Positions 45,565-54,334 of a DNA stretch of 64,000 bases are shown one piece after another. Below the pieces are notes generated by a model. That model had not been told where the DNA came from. It made no database searches and saw only the letters and a list, made by a program, of their open reading frames with translations. Each line of letters begins with the position of its first letter. Within the stretch, counting starts at the first letter, position 1. The DNA lies in assembly GCF_030362815.1 (NCBI RefSeq), contig NZ_JAUCGR010000001.1:1-64000 (forward strand). Direction: 5' to 3'. The stretch is from Cellulomonas edaphi (GTDB lineage: Bacteria > Actinomycetota > Actinomycetes > Actinomycetales > Cellulomonadaceae). The position numbers and the translations under genes were made by a program.

Positions 45565-46599
45565 TCACGAGCGCTGGTGCGTCCCGTCGACGGCGAACGG
45601 CTCGATCGCGGCGATCTCCTCGTCGGTGAGCGCCGGGGCGGACAGTGCGCCCACGTTGGCCTCGAGCTGCGCCACGGACGACGCGCCGATGAGTGCCGAC
45701 GTCACCCGCTCGTCGCGCAGCACCCAGGACAGTGCCAGCTGCGCGAGCGACTGACCCCGGCCGCGCGCGATGTCGTCCAGGGCCCGGGCCCGCGTCAGGT
45801 AGTCCGAGGTGAGCGCGGACGGCTTGAGGAAATGACCCACGGCCGCGCGCGAGTCGGCGGGGACGTCGCCGGACAGGTACCGGTCGGAGAGCAGACCCTG
45901 CTGGAGCGGGGAGAACACGATGGTGCCGATCCCGAGGTCGCCCACCGCGTCGAGCAGCGACTCGCTCTCGCCGTCGCGGACGTGCTCGATGTGCCGGCTG
46001 AACATCGAGTAGTTGGGCTGGTGGATCGTCAGCGGCGTGCCCATCGACCTCAGGATCGAGGCGGCCTCGCGGGTCTGCGACGGGCTGTAGTTCGAGACCC
46101 CCGCGTACAGCGCGCGACCGCTGGCGACGGCGGTGTGCAGCGCACCCATGGTCTCCTCGAGCGGCGTCGACGGGTCGAACCGGTGGGAGTAGAAGACGTC
46201 GACGTAGTCGAGCCCCAGGCGCCCGAGCGACTGGTCCAGCGACGCGAGCAGGTACTTGCGCGAGCCGCCGTCGCCGTACGGTCCGGGCCACATGTCGTAG
46301 CCGGCCTTCGAGGAGATCACGAGCTCGTGGCGGTACGGCTTGAGGTCGCCGGCGAGCAGCCGTCCGAAGTTCTCCTCGGCGGACCCGGCGGGCGGCCCGT
46401 AGTTGTTCGCGAGATCGAAGTGCGTGATGCCGAGGTCGAACGCCCGACGCACGACCGCTCGCTGGTTCTCGAGCGGCGTCGTGCCGCCGAAGTTGTGCCA
46501 GAGGCCGAGCGAGAGCCCTGGCAGGCGCAGCCCGCTGCGCCCGACCGGCCGGTAGGGCATCCGCTCGTAACGGTCGTCCGCGGCACGGTAGAGCGACAT
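45565..46599 (-). CDS. Aldo-keto reductase (YghZ-like)
   Basis: This 344-residue NADPH-dependent (beta/alpha)8 reductase has the tetrad Asp/Tyr in FDLANNYG, Lys in ISSKAGYDMW and His in FYSHRFDP. The MPYRPVGRSGLRLPGLSLG start and WPGPYGDGGSRKYL insertion resemble YghZ, an L-glyceraldehyde-3-phosphate/methylglyoxal reductase. The substrate here is unproven. The ATG follows GGAGGACCC. It is convergent with the SNF2 gene, only 3 bases apart. Confidence 0.93.
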   Translation of the reverse strand: MSLYRAADDRYERMPYRPVGRSGLRLPGLSLGLWHNFGGTTPLENQRAVVRRAFDLGITHFDLANNYGPPAGSAEENFGRLLAGDLKPYRHELVISSKAGYDMWPGPYGDGGSRKYLLASLDQSLGRLGLDYVDVFYSHRFDPSTPLEETMGALHTAVASGRALYAGVSNYSPSQTREAASILRSMGTPLTIHQPNYSMFSRHIEHVRDGESESLLDAVGDLGIGTIVFSPLQQGLLSDRYLSGDVPADSRAAVGHFLKPSALTSDYLTRARALDDIARGRGQSLAQLALSWVLRDERVTSALIGASSVAQLEANVGALSAPALTDEEIAAIEPFAVDGTHQRS

Positions 46600-46738
46600 G
46601 GGTCCTCCAGTTCGATGGGGCGGCGCAGGCGGCACGCGCGTCGGTGCGGCGACCACGCTAGCCACGCCCCGCCGCCCCGGCGCGCACGGGCCACCCCTCG
46701 GGACCGGCGTACCGCTCGTGCTCGGGCATGATGGCACC

Positions 46739-47203
46739 GTGCTGCACGTCGTGTTCTTCGAGCCCCGCATCCCCGGCAACACCGGCAGCGCGATCCGCAT
46801 GTCGGCCACGACGGGTTCGGCGCTGCACCTGGTCGAACCCCTGGGGTTCGACCTGTCGGAGGCCAAGCTGCGGCGGGCCGGGCTCGACTACCACGACCTG
46901 GCGCACGTGCAGGTGCACGCCGACCTGGCGGCCGCCAAGGTCGCGCTCGGACCGGCGCGCGTGTTCGCGTTCACCACCCAGGCGACCACGCGGTACACCG
47001 ACGTCGACTACCGGGACGGTGACGTGCTGCTGTTCGGCCCCGAGCCGACCGGCCTGCCGCCCGAGGTGCTGTCCGACCCGTGGCTCACCGACCAGCTCCG
47101 CATCCCGATGCTGCCCGGTCGCCGCTCGATGAACCTGTCGAACGCCGCCGCGATCGCGACGCACGAGGCATGGCGGCAGCTCGGCTTCCCGGGCGGCGTC
47201 TGA
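46739..47203 (+). CDS. trmL: tRNA (cytidine/uridine-34-2'-O)-methyltransferase TrmL
   Basis: This 154-residue minimal SPOUT enzyme 2'-O-methylates the wobble base of leucine tRNAs. The signature is HVVFFEPRIPGNTGSAIRM at the start, LLFGPEPTGLPPEVL in the middle and MLPGRRSMNLSNAAAIATHE near the end. The length matches TrmL (about 157 residues). GTG 46739 is the only in-frame start close to the first strand. Its last codons lie in a 16-bp direct repeat. Confidence 0.93.
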   Translation: MLHVVFFEPRIPGNTGSAIRMSATTGSALHLVEPLGFDLSEAKLRRAGLDYHDLAHVQVHADLAAAKVALGPARVFAFTTQATTRYTDVDYRDGDVLLFGPEPTGLPPEVLSDPWLTDQLRIPMLPGRRSMNLSNAAAIATHEAWRQLGFPGGV

Positions 47204-47233
47204 CGGTGGCGCCAGACGGCGGCGTCTGACGGT
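47192..47233. repeat. 16-bp direct repeat covering the trmL stop codon
   Basis: GGCGGCGTCTGACGGT occurs at 47192-47207 and again at 47218-47233, duplicating the last trmL codons and stop. Complementary GTCTG/CAGAC segments also allow a small hairpin. Confidence 0.8.
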
Positions 47234-48654
47234 CAGGCAGTCACGGACGCCACGAGCGGCCCCACCGCCGTGTCGCCGAAGCGCACGTTCACCTCGCCCG
47301 TGACCGTCACGGAGGCACCGTCGACCTCCGCGCGGAGCGTGACCGCGTGGGGACCACCGATCAGCCGCGCGGTGAGCTCGTACACCGAGGGCGAGACCCA
47401 CGCGCCGGCGGCCAGCACCTCCTCGTCGACGTGCTTGCCGAGCTGCACCCAGCTGGAGCGCAGGTCGCCGTGCCCCACAGCGATGCGCCACCGACCGCGC
47501 TCGTGCTCGACGACCAGCTCGTCGCCGTCGGCCCCGCCGTCCAGCGTGGCCGTCCTGATCCCGAGGTCGTTCGGCTCGAACACGAGCTGCCGGCCCAGGA
47601 TCGGCGCACCCCGCTCGGCACCCACCGGCACCGGCAGCCGCAGGGCCGCGAGCCGCTCCGTCAGCGCGCGCAGGGAGGCGTCGTCCTCCTCGAGCGCGCC
47701 GTCGGCGACCCCGGGGAGCAGGTGCTCCCACACCCGCGCGAGCTCGACGTGCATCTCGGCCGACGCGCTGGTGATCGCCACGACGACGTCGAGGGCCGGC
47801 AGGACCACGCAGTACTGCCCGAAGGCGCCGTCGCCGCGGTAGGAGTCGTGCCGCCCGCGCCAGAACTGGTAGCCGTACCCCTGAGCCCAGTCGCCGTCGG
47901 GGTCGTCGCCGTTGGGCACCTGGCGGCGCGTCGCCTCGGCGGCCCAGCCCTCGGGCAGCAGCTGCACACCGCCCCAGCGCCCGTCCTGCAGGTACAGCTG
48001 CCCGAACACCGCGATGTCCTCGGTGGTCACCGACATGCCGAATCCGCCGACGTCCACGCCGTCGGGGGACTGCTCCCAGGTCGCGCCCTCGATGCCCAGG
48101 GGCTCGAGCAACCGAGGAGTGAGGTAGTCCAGGACGCGCATGCCGGCCGCGCGCTGCACCGCCTCGGCGAGCATGTACGTCGCGGCCGTGTTGTAGACGA
48201 AGTGCGTGCCGGGCTCGTGCTGCACGGGCAGGCCGAGGAACGTCTGCGACCAGTGCCGGGACGTGAACGTCGCGTCGCTGGTGTCCTCGTGATGGCCCGT
48301 GGTCATGGTGAGCAGGTGGCGCAGCCGCATGCTCCGCAGATGGGGACCGGGGTCGGCGGGTGCGACGTCGGCGAAGTGGTCGAGCACCAGGTCGTCCACG
48401 TCCAGCAGGCCCTCCGCCTGCGCGAACCCGACCGCCGTCGACGTGAAGCTCTTGCTCAGCGAGTAGAGCAGGTGCGGCCGGTCGGCGGAGTACGGCGCGG
48501 CCCAGCCCTCGGCCACCACGTGGCCGTTCCGGACCACCATGAGCGAGTGCAGCTCGCCGGGCTCGACCAGCGCGTCGAGCAGCGCGAGCAGCGCGGACGG
48601 TGCGACGCCCTGCGTCTCGGGTCGGGAGCGGGGCAGGCGGCGAGTTCCGGGCAC
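47233..48654 (-). CDS. Serine hydrolase of the beta-lactamase/D-alanyl-D-alanine peptidase family
   Basis: This 473-residue protein has the SxxK motif in YSLSKSFTSTAVGF and a Tyr motif in VYNTAATYML, typical of class C beta-lactamase-like esterases and peptidases. The C-terminal 120 residues form an extra beta-rich domain. No signal peptide is visible, so it is probably cytoplasmic, unlike true beta-lactamases. GTG 48654 precedes the first homologous segment (RSRPETQGV); a start at 48681 is possible. Substrate unknown. Confidence 0.88.
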   Translation of the reverse strand: MPGTRRLPRSRPETQGVAPSALLALLDALVEPGELHSLMVVRNGHVVAEGWAAPYSADRPHLLYSLSKSFTSTAVGFAQAEGLLDVDDLVLDHFADVAPADPGPHLRSMRLRHLLTMTTGHHEDTSDATFTSRHWSQTFLGLPVQHEPGTHFVYNTAATYMLAEAVQRAAGMRVLDYLTPRLLEPLGIEGATWEQSPDGVDVGGFGMSVTTEDIAVFGQLYLQDGRWGGVQLLPEGWAAEATRRQVPNGDDPDGDWAQGYGYQFWRGRHDSYRGDGAFGQYCVVLPALDVVVAITSASAEMHVELARVWEHLLPGVADGALEEDDASLRALTERLAALRLPVPVGAERGAPILGRQLVFEPNDLGIRTATLDGGADGDELVVEHERGRWRIAVGHGDLRSSWVQLGKHVDEEVLAAGAWVSPSVYELTARLIGGPHAVTLRAEVDGASVTVTGEVNVRFGDTAVGPLVASVTA

Positions 48655-48705
48655 GGCGTCATGCTGGCACGAGCCACCCACACCCGGCGCGTCTGCGACG
48701 TCCGG

Positions 48706-49689
48706 TCAGCGGGCCTTGAGGGTCCGCATCCGCCCGTCGGCCAGCGCGAGGAGACGCTCCGCGTCCCCGCCCCCGGCGCCCGAGCACACCGCCACGGCGT
48801 GCAGCTGCGGCCAGGCGCGACCGTCGATGCCCCCTGCCGGTTCGGCCAGCGCAGCCACCACGTGCTCCCGCAGCGACTCGGCCAACGCCTCCGCGTGCCG
48901 CTCGTCGACCGCACCCGGGAGCGTGACCGCCACGGCGAACTCGTCGCCGTCGAGCCGCGCGACGTCGCTCCCGGCCGGGGCCGCAGCCCGCAGCCGGGTG
49001 CCCACCGACGCGAGCACGACGTCGCCGACCGCGTGCCCGTACGCGACGTTGACCTGCGCCAGCTGCCGCAGGTCGACCTGCACGACGACGACGCGCCGGG
49101 CGCTGCCCACCGCCTCGGCGCACCGCCGCGCGAGCTGGTGGACGAACATCGCCCGGTGCGCGAGCCCGGTGAGCGGGTCGTGCAGCGACCGCACCGCGAG
49201 CTGCGTCGAGAGCGAGCGGACGAGGTCCGCCGTCGACGCGACCTTCCAGACCTCACCGGCGACGAGGACGTCGTCGTACCGACGCTCGTCGTACCGCTCC
49301 ATCGCGCGGACGGCCACCTCCGAGACCTGAGCCGTGGGGGGCACCACCATCGGGGAGAAGTCGGTCAGCTCGGTGGTCGCGCGTCGCGCGAGGACCGCCC
49401 GGCCGAAGCCCAGCCGCCCGGTCATCGCGGCGGTGAACCGCGCCCGGGTCACCAGCCCCACCCGAGCCGGGTCACCGGGGTCCCGGACGGCCACCGAGGC
49501 GACGTGCGCCGACCGGAACACGAGCTCCAGCCGCGCCACGGGAAGGTCCGCGTCCACGACGTCGACGGGGTGCGCCAGCTCGTCCACGGTGGCGCGGGCG
49601 GTGGAGCGGTAGTCGCCGACGGCCCGCGAGAGGCGGTCGGCGAGCAGGGTGATCTCGGCAGACATCCCACGATCATTGCCGCAGGTCAC
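48706..49689 (-). CDS. GGDEF-domain protein with CBS-like N-terminal region
   Basis: The 327-residue protein has an N-terminal region resembling a CBS pair (RSAHVASVAVRDPGDPARVGLVTRARF and a second copy near residue 120), then a GGDEF domain: LHDPLTGLAHRAMF, QVDLRQLAQVNVAYGHAVGD and LDGDEFAVAV. The signature reads DGDEF, so the first Gly is Asp; the metal and substrate residues are otherwise present. It may make cyclic di-GMP or act as a sensor. GTG 49689 follows AGGAGG; the ATG at 49665 is the alternative. Confidence 0.82.
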   Translation of the reverse strand: MTCGNDRGMSAEITLLADRLSRAVGDYRSTARATVDELAHPVDVVDADLPVARLELVFRSAHVASVAVRDPGDPARVGLVTRARFTAAMTGRLGFGRAVLARRATTELTDFSPMVVPPTAQVSEVAVRAMERYDERRYDDVLVAGEVWKVASTADLVRSLSTQLAVRSLHDPLTGLAHRAMFVHQLARRCAEAVGSARRVVVVQVDLRQLAQVNVAYGHAVGDVVLASVGTRLRAAAPAGSDVARLDGDEFAVAVTLPGAVDERHAEALAESLREHVVAALAEPAGGIDGRAWPQLHAVAVCSGAGGGDAERLLALADGRMRTLKAR

Positions 49690-49750
49690 GGGCCTCCTGG
49701 CCCTGACCTGCCGCGATTCACCCAGTGTTCGGACGAGGTTCGCCGAGCCG

Positions 49751-50914
49751 TCAGCTGGTGCCGCGCACCACCAGGGTGGGCTCGAAGATCACCGACGTCA
49801 CGCGCCGTTCGGGGTCCGCCAGCGTGTCGAGCAGGATGCGGGCCATCTCTGCCGCCATCTCCTCGATGGGTTGCCGGACGCTGGTCAGGCCGGGGCGGGA
49901 GTGCGCCCCCAGCGAGCTGTCGTCGAATCCGACCACCGAGACGTCGTGCGGGACGTGCCGGCCTCGCGCGTGCAGGGCCTCGATCGCGCCGAGCGCCATG
50001 AGGTCGTTGGAGGCGAACACGCCGTCGACCGCGGGCTCCTGGTCCAGCAGCCGGTCCATGGCCACGACCCCGCTCGCGAACGTGAAGTTTCCCGCCGCGG
50101 ACGGCACCCATGCGTGGCCGTGCCGGGCGAGCTCGTCCTCGAACCCCGACAGCCGGTCGCGTGCCGCCGGGACGTCCAACGGTCCCGAGATCGCCACGAT
50201 CCTGCGCCGGCCCCGCTCCACGAGGTGCGCCGCGGCGAGCCTGGCGCCGTCCCGGTTGGCGACGTCGACATAGCTCATCGGCAGGGGGTGCGCGGGCCGG
50301 GCGAACTGGACCGCGGGCATGCCGGCCTCGACCAGCAGCGCGGGCAGCGGATCCTCCGCGTGCGTGGAGACCAGGAGCGCGCCGTCGGCGTTGCCGTTGG
50401 AGAGCGCGGAGATCACGCGGTTCCGGTCCGCGTCCGTCTCCGCGAGCATGAGGATGGGATCGACGTCCCGCGGGCGCAGCGCACGGAGCATGCCGCCCAC
50501 CACGCGGCCGAAGAACGGGTCGGCGAAGTCGACGCTGGAGGAGCCGTCGGCCGCTGCCTCCTCGGCGCCCGAGACGACGACGACCACTGCGCCCGTCCGA
50601 CGCGTGACGAGCGAGCGCGCTGCCAGGTTGGGCACGTAGCCGACGGTCGCGATCGCCTGCCGCACCACGTCCTGGATGTCCTGCGCCACGCGGCGCTTGC
50701 CGTTGACCACGCGCGAGACGGTCGCTCGAGAGACCCCTGCCACGCGGGCGACGTCCTCCAGCGTGGGGGCGCCGCCCGTTCGCTCGGGTGTCTCGCCCGA
50801 GCCGACGGGCCGCGCCGCGACGTCGCCGTGGGGTCGCGGCGCTTCGAGCGTCGCGGCGCCACCGTGCGGCAGGTCGTCCGCGGGCGGCACGGCGCCGGAC
50901 CGGTCGTCTCCCAT
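49751..50914 (-). CDS. LacI-family regulator, CelR-like
   Basis: The 387-residue repressor has a LacI helix-turn-helix (PTLEDVARVAGVSRATVSRVVNGKRR, about 49-74) preceded by an unusual 48-residue tail, and a periplasmic-binding-like sensor core. It diverges from a secreted glycoside hydrolase, and both promoters carry AGCGCTCTCCC operator-like sites resembling the cellulase repressor (CelR) palindrome of cellulolytic actinobacteria. A breakdown oligosaccharide is the likely inducer (inference). Confidence 0.9.
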   Translation of the reverse strand: MGDDRSGAVPPADDLPHGGAATLEAPRPHGDVAARPVGSGETPERTGGAPTLEDVARVAGVSRATVSRVVNGKRRVAQDIQDVVRQAIATVGYVPNLAARSLVTRRTGAVVVVVSGAEEAAADGSSSVDFADPFFGRVVGGMLRALRPRDVDPILMLAETDADRNRVISALSNGNADGALLVSTHAEDPLPALLVEAGMPAVQFARPAHPLPMSYVDVANRDGARLAAAHLVERGRRRIVAISGPLDVPAARDRLSGFEDELARHGHAWVPSAAGNFTFASGVVAMDRLLDQEPAVDGVFASNDLMALGAIEALHARGRHVPHDVSVVGFDDSSLGAHSRPGLTSVRQPIEEMAAEMARILLDTLADPERRVTSVIFEPTLVVRGTS

Positions 50915-50933
50915 GCATGGATGCTACCAGCGG

Positions 50934-50949
50934 GGGAAAGCGCTCTCCC
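50934..50949. promoter_or_regulatory. CelR-like operator near the lacI-type gene
   Basis: GGGAAAGCGCTCTCCC is an imperfect palindrome with one mismatch per arm, centred 28 bases from the regulator ATG. It resembles the TGGGAGCGCTCCCA operator of cellulolytic actinobacteria and suggests autoregulation. Confidence 0.65.
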
Positions 50950-51116
50950 TCTTTTGCGCCCGGGAGAGTGAAGTTCGGGCGTCACGGCCCGTCCGGACGC
51001 GGTGCGCCGCTTGACGTAGGCGCGCAGAGCGGGTGAAATCCGGGTATAACTTCCCGGAGCGGGCACCCAACCCGCCCACACCCCCGTCTGGACCGGCGCC
51101 ACACCCTGCATCGCCG

Positions 51117-51132
51117 GTAGAGCGCTCTCCCA
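51117..51132. promoter_or_regulatory. CelR-like operator upstream of the glycoside hydrolase gene
   Basis: GTAGAGCGCTCTCCCA contains the palindrome AGAGCGCTCT and shares AGCGCTCTCCC with the site at 50934-50949. It lies about 170 bases before the hydrolase start, which suits control of the hydrolase promoter. Confidence 0.65.
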
Positions 51133-51304
51133 GATGGCTTGGTCAGGCAGCACGACTCAGCACCGAGGAACCAGCACCAGTCAGGCACCACCCGCACCGA
51201 CCGGCACCCGCTCGACAGCACTCGCACGCCGCCGGACCGACACAGACGTCGGGCCGAGCCGGCAGACGCACCAGCGGACGAGCATCGCCCCCGAGGAGAC
51301 ACCT

Positions 51305-53986
51305 GTGTCAATGACGACCACCCACCACCGCCCGGGCAGCGCCCGCGGCAGGCGCCTCGCCGCGCTCGCCGCCATGGGCGCGCTCACGATCGCGGGCCTC
51401 GTCCTGCCTGCAGCAGGCGCCAGCGCGGCTCCCGTGCTGCTCTCACAGGGGAAGGCAGCCACCGCGTCGACCACCGAGAACGCCGACTACCTGGGCGCGA
51501 AGCTCGCCGTTGACGGCGACAACGGCACGCGCTGGGCCAGCGCCGCGACCGACAACCAGTGGATCCAGGTCGACCTCGGAGCGAAGGCGACGATCGAGCG
51601 CGTCGACCTGCGCTGGGAGTCGGCGTACGGCAAGAGCTACACGATCCAGACGTCCGACGACGGCACCACGTGGACGACGATCGCCACCAAGACGAACGGC
51701 ACGGGCGGCAACGAGTCGGTGGCCGCCAGCGGCGCGGGGCGCTTCGTTCGCCTGCAGGGCGTCGCCCGCGGCACCGGCTACGGCTACTCGCTGTGGGAGC
51801 TGCAGGTGTTCGGCACCCCCGGCACGACGACGCCCACCGACCCCACCACGCCCGGCACGTGCAACAGCGACAACGTCGCGCTGGGCAAGCCGGCCACCGC
51901 CTCCACCCAGGAGGGCGACGGGCTCGCCGCGAAGTTCGCTGTCGACGGCAAGACAGACACGCGCTGGGCCAGCACCTTCGCCGACAACCAGTGGCTCCAG
52001 GTCGACCTGGGCTCGAGCACGCAGGTCTGCAACGTCGCCCTGAACTGGGAGGGTGCCTACGGCAAGGCCTTCCAGGTGCAGGTCTCCGACAGCGCGACCT
52101 CGGGCTTCGCGACGATCGCCACCGTGACCAACGGCACCGGTGGCGCCAACCAGGTCGTCGCGGCATCGGGCAAGGGCCGCTACCTGCGCCTCAACCTGCA
52201 GACCCGCGGCACGGGCTACGGCTTCTCGCTGTGGGAGCTGAAGGTCTCGACCTCGGGCACCACGCCGACCGACCCGACGACCCCCACCGACCCGACCACC
52301 CCGACAGGTGACGTCTACAACCCGAACGTGCCCGACGGCCCGGCCGACGGCAAGGTCAAGGTCGCGGGGTCGCAGGGCAACTGGGCGCTGCAGGTCAACG
52401 GCAAGCAGTGGGTCACCAAGGGCATGACCTGGGGCCCGTCGGTCGCCGACTTCCCGAACCACGTCGCCAACCTCAAGGCGATGGGCGTCAACACGATCCG
52501 CACGTGGGGCACGGACGCGGGCTCCAAGGCGCTCTTCGACGGAGCCGCGGCCAACGGCATGCGCGTCATCGCCGGCTTCTGGCTCGCCCCCGGTGGCGGC
52601 CCCGGCTCGGGCGGCTGCCCGGACTACGTCAACGACGCGACGTACAAGTCGAACTCGATGAACGACATCCTCACGCAGGTCCGCGCGTACAAGGACAACC
52701 CGGGTGTGCTGATGTGGGACGTCGGCAACGAGTCCCTGCTGGGCCTCGGCTCGTGCGGCACCACGGGCGGCGGCGTCGAGCAGAACCGCAACGCGTACGC
52801 CAAGTTCGTCAACGACGTCGCCGTCGAGATCAAGAAGATCGACGCGAACCACCCCGTGACCTCGACGGACGCGTGGACGGGCGCCTGGCCGTACCTCAAG
52901 GCCAACGCCCCGGCGCTCGACCTCTACGGCCTCAACAGCTACGGCGCCGTGTGCGCCACCAAGGCGACCTGGCAGGCCGGCGGGTACACCAAGCCTTACA
53001 TCCTCACCGAGGGCGGCCCCGAGGGCTCGTGGGAGGCCAAGCCCGACGTGAACGGCATCGCCAACCAGGGCACGGACCAGGACAACGCCAACGGCTACGT
53101 GAAGTCGTGGAACTGCTTGGCCGACCACCGCGGTGTCGCCCTGGGCGCCACGATGTTCCACTACGGCACCGAGGGCGACTTCGGCGGCATCTGGTTCAAC
53201 GTGCTGCCGGGCGGCAACAAGCGGCTCTCGTACTACTCGATCGCCAAGATGTACGGCGGATCGGCCGGGCAGGCGGGCGTCAACACCCCCCCGACCTTCC
53301 AGTCGATGTCGATCCCCGGTTCCACGAACATCGTCGCCGGCTCCACCGTGACGATGAACGCCGCGGTCAGCGACCCGCAGGGCGACGCGATCACCTACCA
53401 CGTGTTCCTCAACAGCCAGCCGATCAACAACGCGGGCGGCCTGCTCGAGGTGCCGTTCACCAAGAACGGCACCACGTACACCTTCACCGCGCCGCAGATG
53501 CTGGGCGTGTGGAAGGCGTACATCTTCGCCGAGGACGGCAAGGGCAACGTCGGCGTCCAGACGGTCTCGTTCCGCGTCACTCCGCCGGCCGTCGCAGGGA
53601 CGAACATCGCGAAGGGCCGCCCGGCCACCGCGTCGTCGTTCGACCCGTACAACGGGAACTTCACGCCGGGCCAGGCCGTGGACGGCGACTTCACCACCCG
53701 GTGGGCCTCGAGCTGGTCGGACAACGAGTGGATCCAGGTGGACCTCGGCTCGAAGAGGGCCTTCTCGAACGTCCAGCTCGTCTGGGAGTCGGCGTTCGCC
53801 AAGGGCTACACCATCCAGCAGTCCGACGACGGCACCACGTGGTCGACCATCTCCACGGTGACCAACGGTGACGGGAACGTCGACACGGTGGGCGTCAACG
53901 GGAACGCACGCTACGTGCGCATCCAGGGCGTGACCCGTGGCACTGCGTACGGCTACTCGCTGTACGAGCTCGGGATCTACGCGTGA
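51305..53986 (+). CDS. Secreted glycoside hydrolase with three CBM32-like domains
   Basis: This 893-residue exported enzyme has a signal peptide (about 1-42), two F5/8-type-C (CBM32-like) domains (about 45-178 and 190-325), a TP-rich linker, a clan GH-A (beta/alpha)8 catalytic domain (about 365-680), a beta-sandwich (about 685-770) and a third CBM32-like domain (about 775-893). Catalytic acids are likely Glu476 in DVGNES and Glu569 in LTEGGPEG. The GH family is uncertain; it recalls GH2- or GH72-like barrels, so a beta-glucan or related plant polysaccharide is a reasonable substrate. GTG 51305 follows GAGGAG; ATG 51311 is the alternative. Confidence 0.88.
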   Translation: MSMTTTHHRPGSARGRRLAALAAMGALTIAGLVLPAAGASAAPVLLSQGKAATASTTENADYLGAKLAVDGDNGTRWASAATDNQWIQVDLGAKATIERVDLRWESAYGKSYTIQTSDDGTTWTTIATKTNGTGGNESVAASGAGRFVRLQGVARGTGYGYSLWELQVFGTPGTTTPTDPTTPGTCNSDNVALGKPATASTQEGDGLAAKFAVDGKTDTRWASTFADNQWLQVDLGSSTQVCNVALNWEGAYGKAFQVQVSDSATSGFATIATVTNGTGGANQVVAASGKGRYLRLNLQTRGTGYGFSLWELKVSTSGTTPTDPTTPTDPTTPTGDVYNPNVPDGPADGKVKVAGSQGNWALQVNGKQWVTKGMTWGPSVADFPNHVANLKAMGVNTIRTWGTDAGSKALFDGAAANGMRVIAGFWLAPGGGPGSGGCPDYVNDATYKSNSMNDILTQVRAYKDNPGVLMWDVGNESLLGLGSCGTTGGGVEQNRNAYAKFVNDVAVEIKKIDANHPVTSTDAWTGAWPYLKANAPALDLYGLNSYGAVCATKATWQAGGYTKPYILTEGGPEGSWEAKPDVNGIANQGTDQDNANGYVKSWNCLADHRGVALGATMFHYGTEGDFGGIWFNVLPGGNKRLSYYSIAKMYGGSAGQAGVNTPPTFQSMSIPGSTNIVAGSTVTMNAAVSDPQGDAITYHVFLNSQPINNAGGLLEVPFTKNGTTYTFTAPQMLGVWKAYIFAEDGKGNVGVQTVSFRVTPPAVAGTNIAKGRPATASSFDPYNGNFTPGQAVDGDFTTRWASSWSDNEWIQVDLGSKRAFSNVQLVWESAFAKGYTIQQSDDGTTWSTISTVTNGDGNVDTVGVNGNARYVRIQGVTRGTAYGYSLYELGIYA

Positions 53987-54334
53987 GGCCTCGGCCCACT
54001 GCGTGACTGACCGGTCCGGGCGGGGCTGTGGGCTGCGGCCCCGCCCGGACCGACCCGCCGCCGCACGGCGCGGGTCCTGCACCACCGGCAGCCCACGCAC
54101 GACGACGACGGCACTGCCCCGCCCACCAGGGGATCGGTCGGGGCTCCGCCACACCTCGAAGGCCGACGACGGCGTCGGTCTTCCCGGTCCCGGCCCGACG
54201 ACGGTCGCTCCTCAGCCCAGCACGCACGGACGGCGCATGTCGCCCCTGCGTGCACCCGCTCGCTCCTCCCCGGCGAGCAGCACACGCACCCGCGGCGTCC
54301 TCGCCGCCATCGCGCTACTGAAGGAGTCCTCCCC
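53987..54334. other. Intergenic region between hydrolase and CBM32-DUF1996 gene
   Basis: These 348 bases hold the hairpin at 54012-54052 and an AAGGAG ribosome-binding site at 54321-54326. Open frames here lack coding features and I see no gene. No copy of the AGCGCTCTCCC operator is present, so the next gene may have a separate control. Confidence 0.6.
54012..54052 (+). terminator. Strong hairpin after the glycoside hydrolase gene
   Basis: A perfect 15-bp stem (54012-54026 with 54038-54052) and an 11-base loop begin 25 bases after the stop codon. It would separate this transcript from the following gene. Confidence 0.75.

Larger units (their letters stand above)
50915..51304. other. Divergent regulatory region between lacI-type gene and glycoside hydrolase gene
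   Basis: This 390-bp stretch holds two LacI-type operator candidates (50934-50949 and 51117-51132) and a 5' leader running to the GAGGAG ribosome-binding site at 51293-51298. I see no gene in it; its composition is less GC-extreme than the coding sequence near 51040. Confidence 0.7.

Noticed and set aside
47233-48654. Secreted beta-lactamase conferring resistance
   Set aside because: SxxK and Tyr motifs are present but there is no signal peptide; many esterases and peptidases share this fold.
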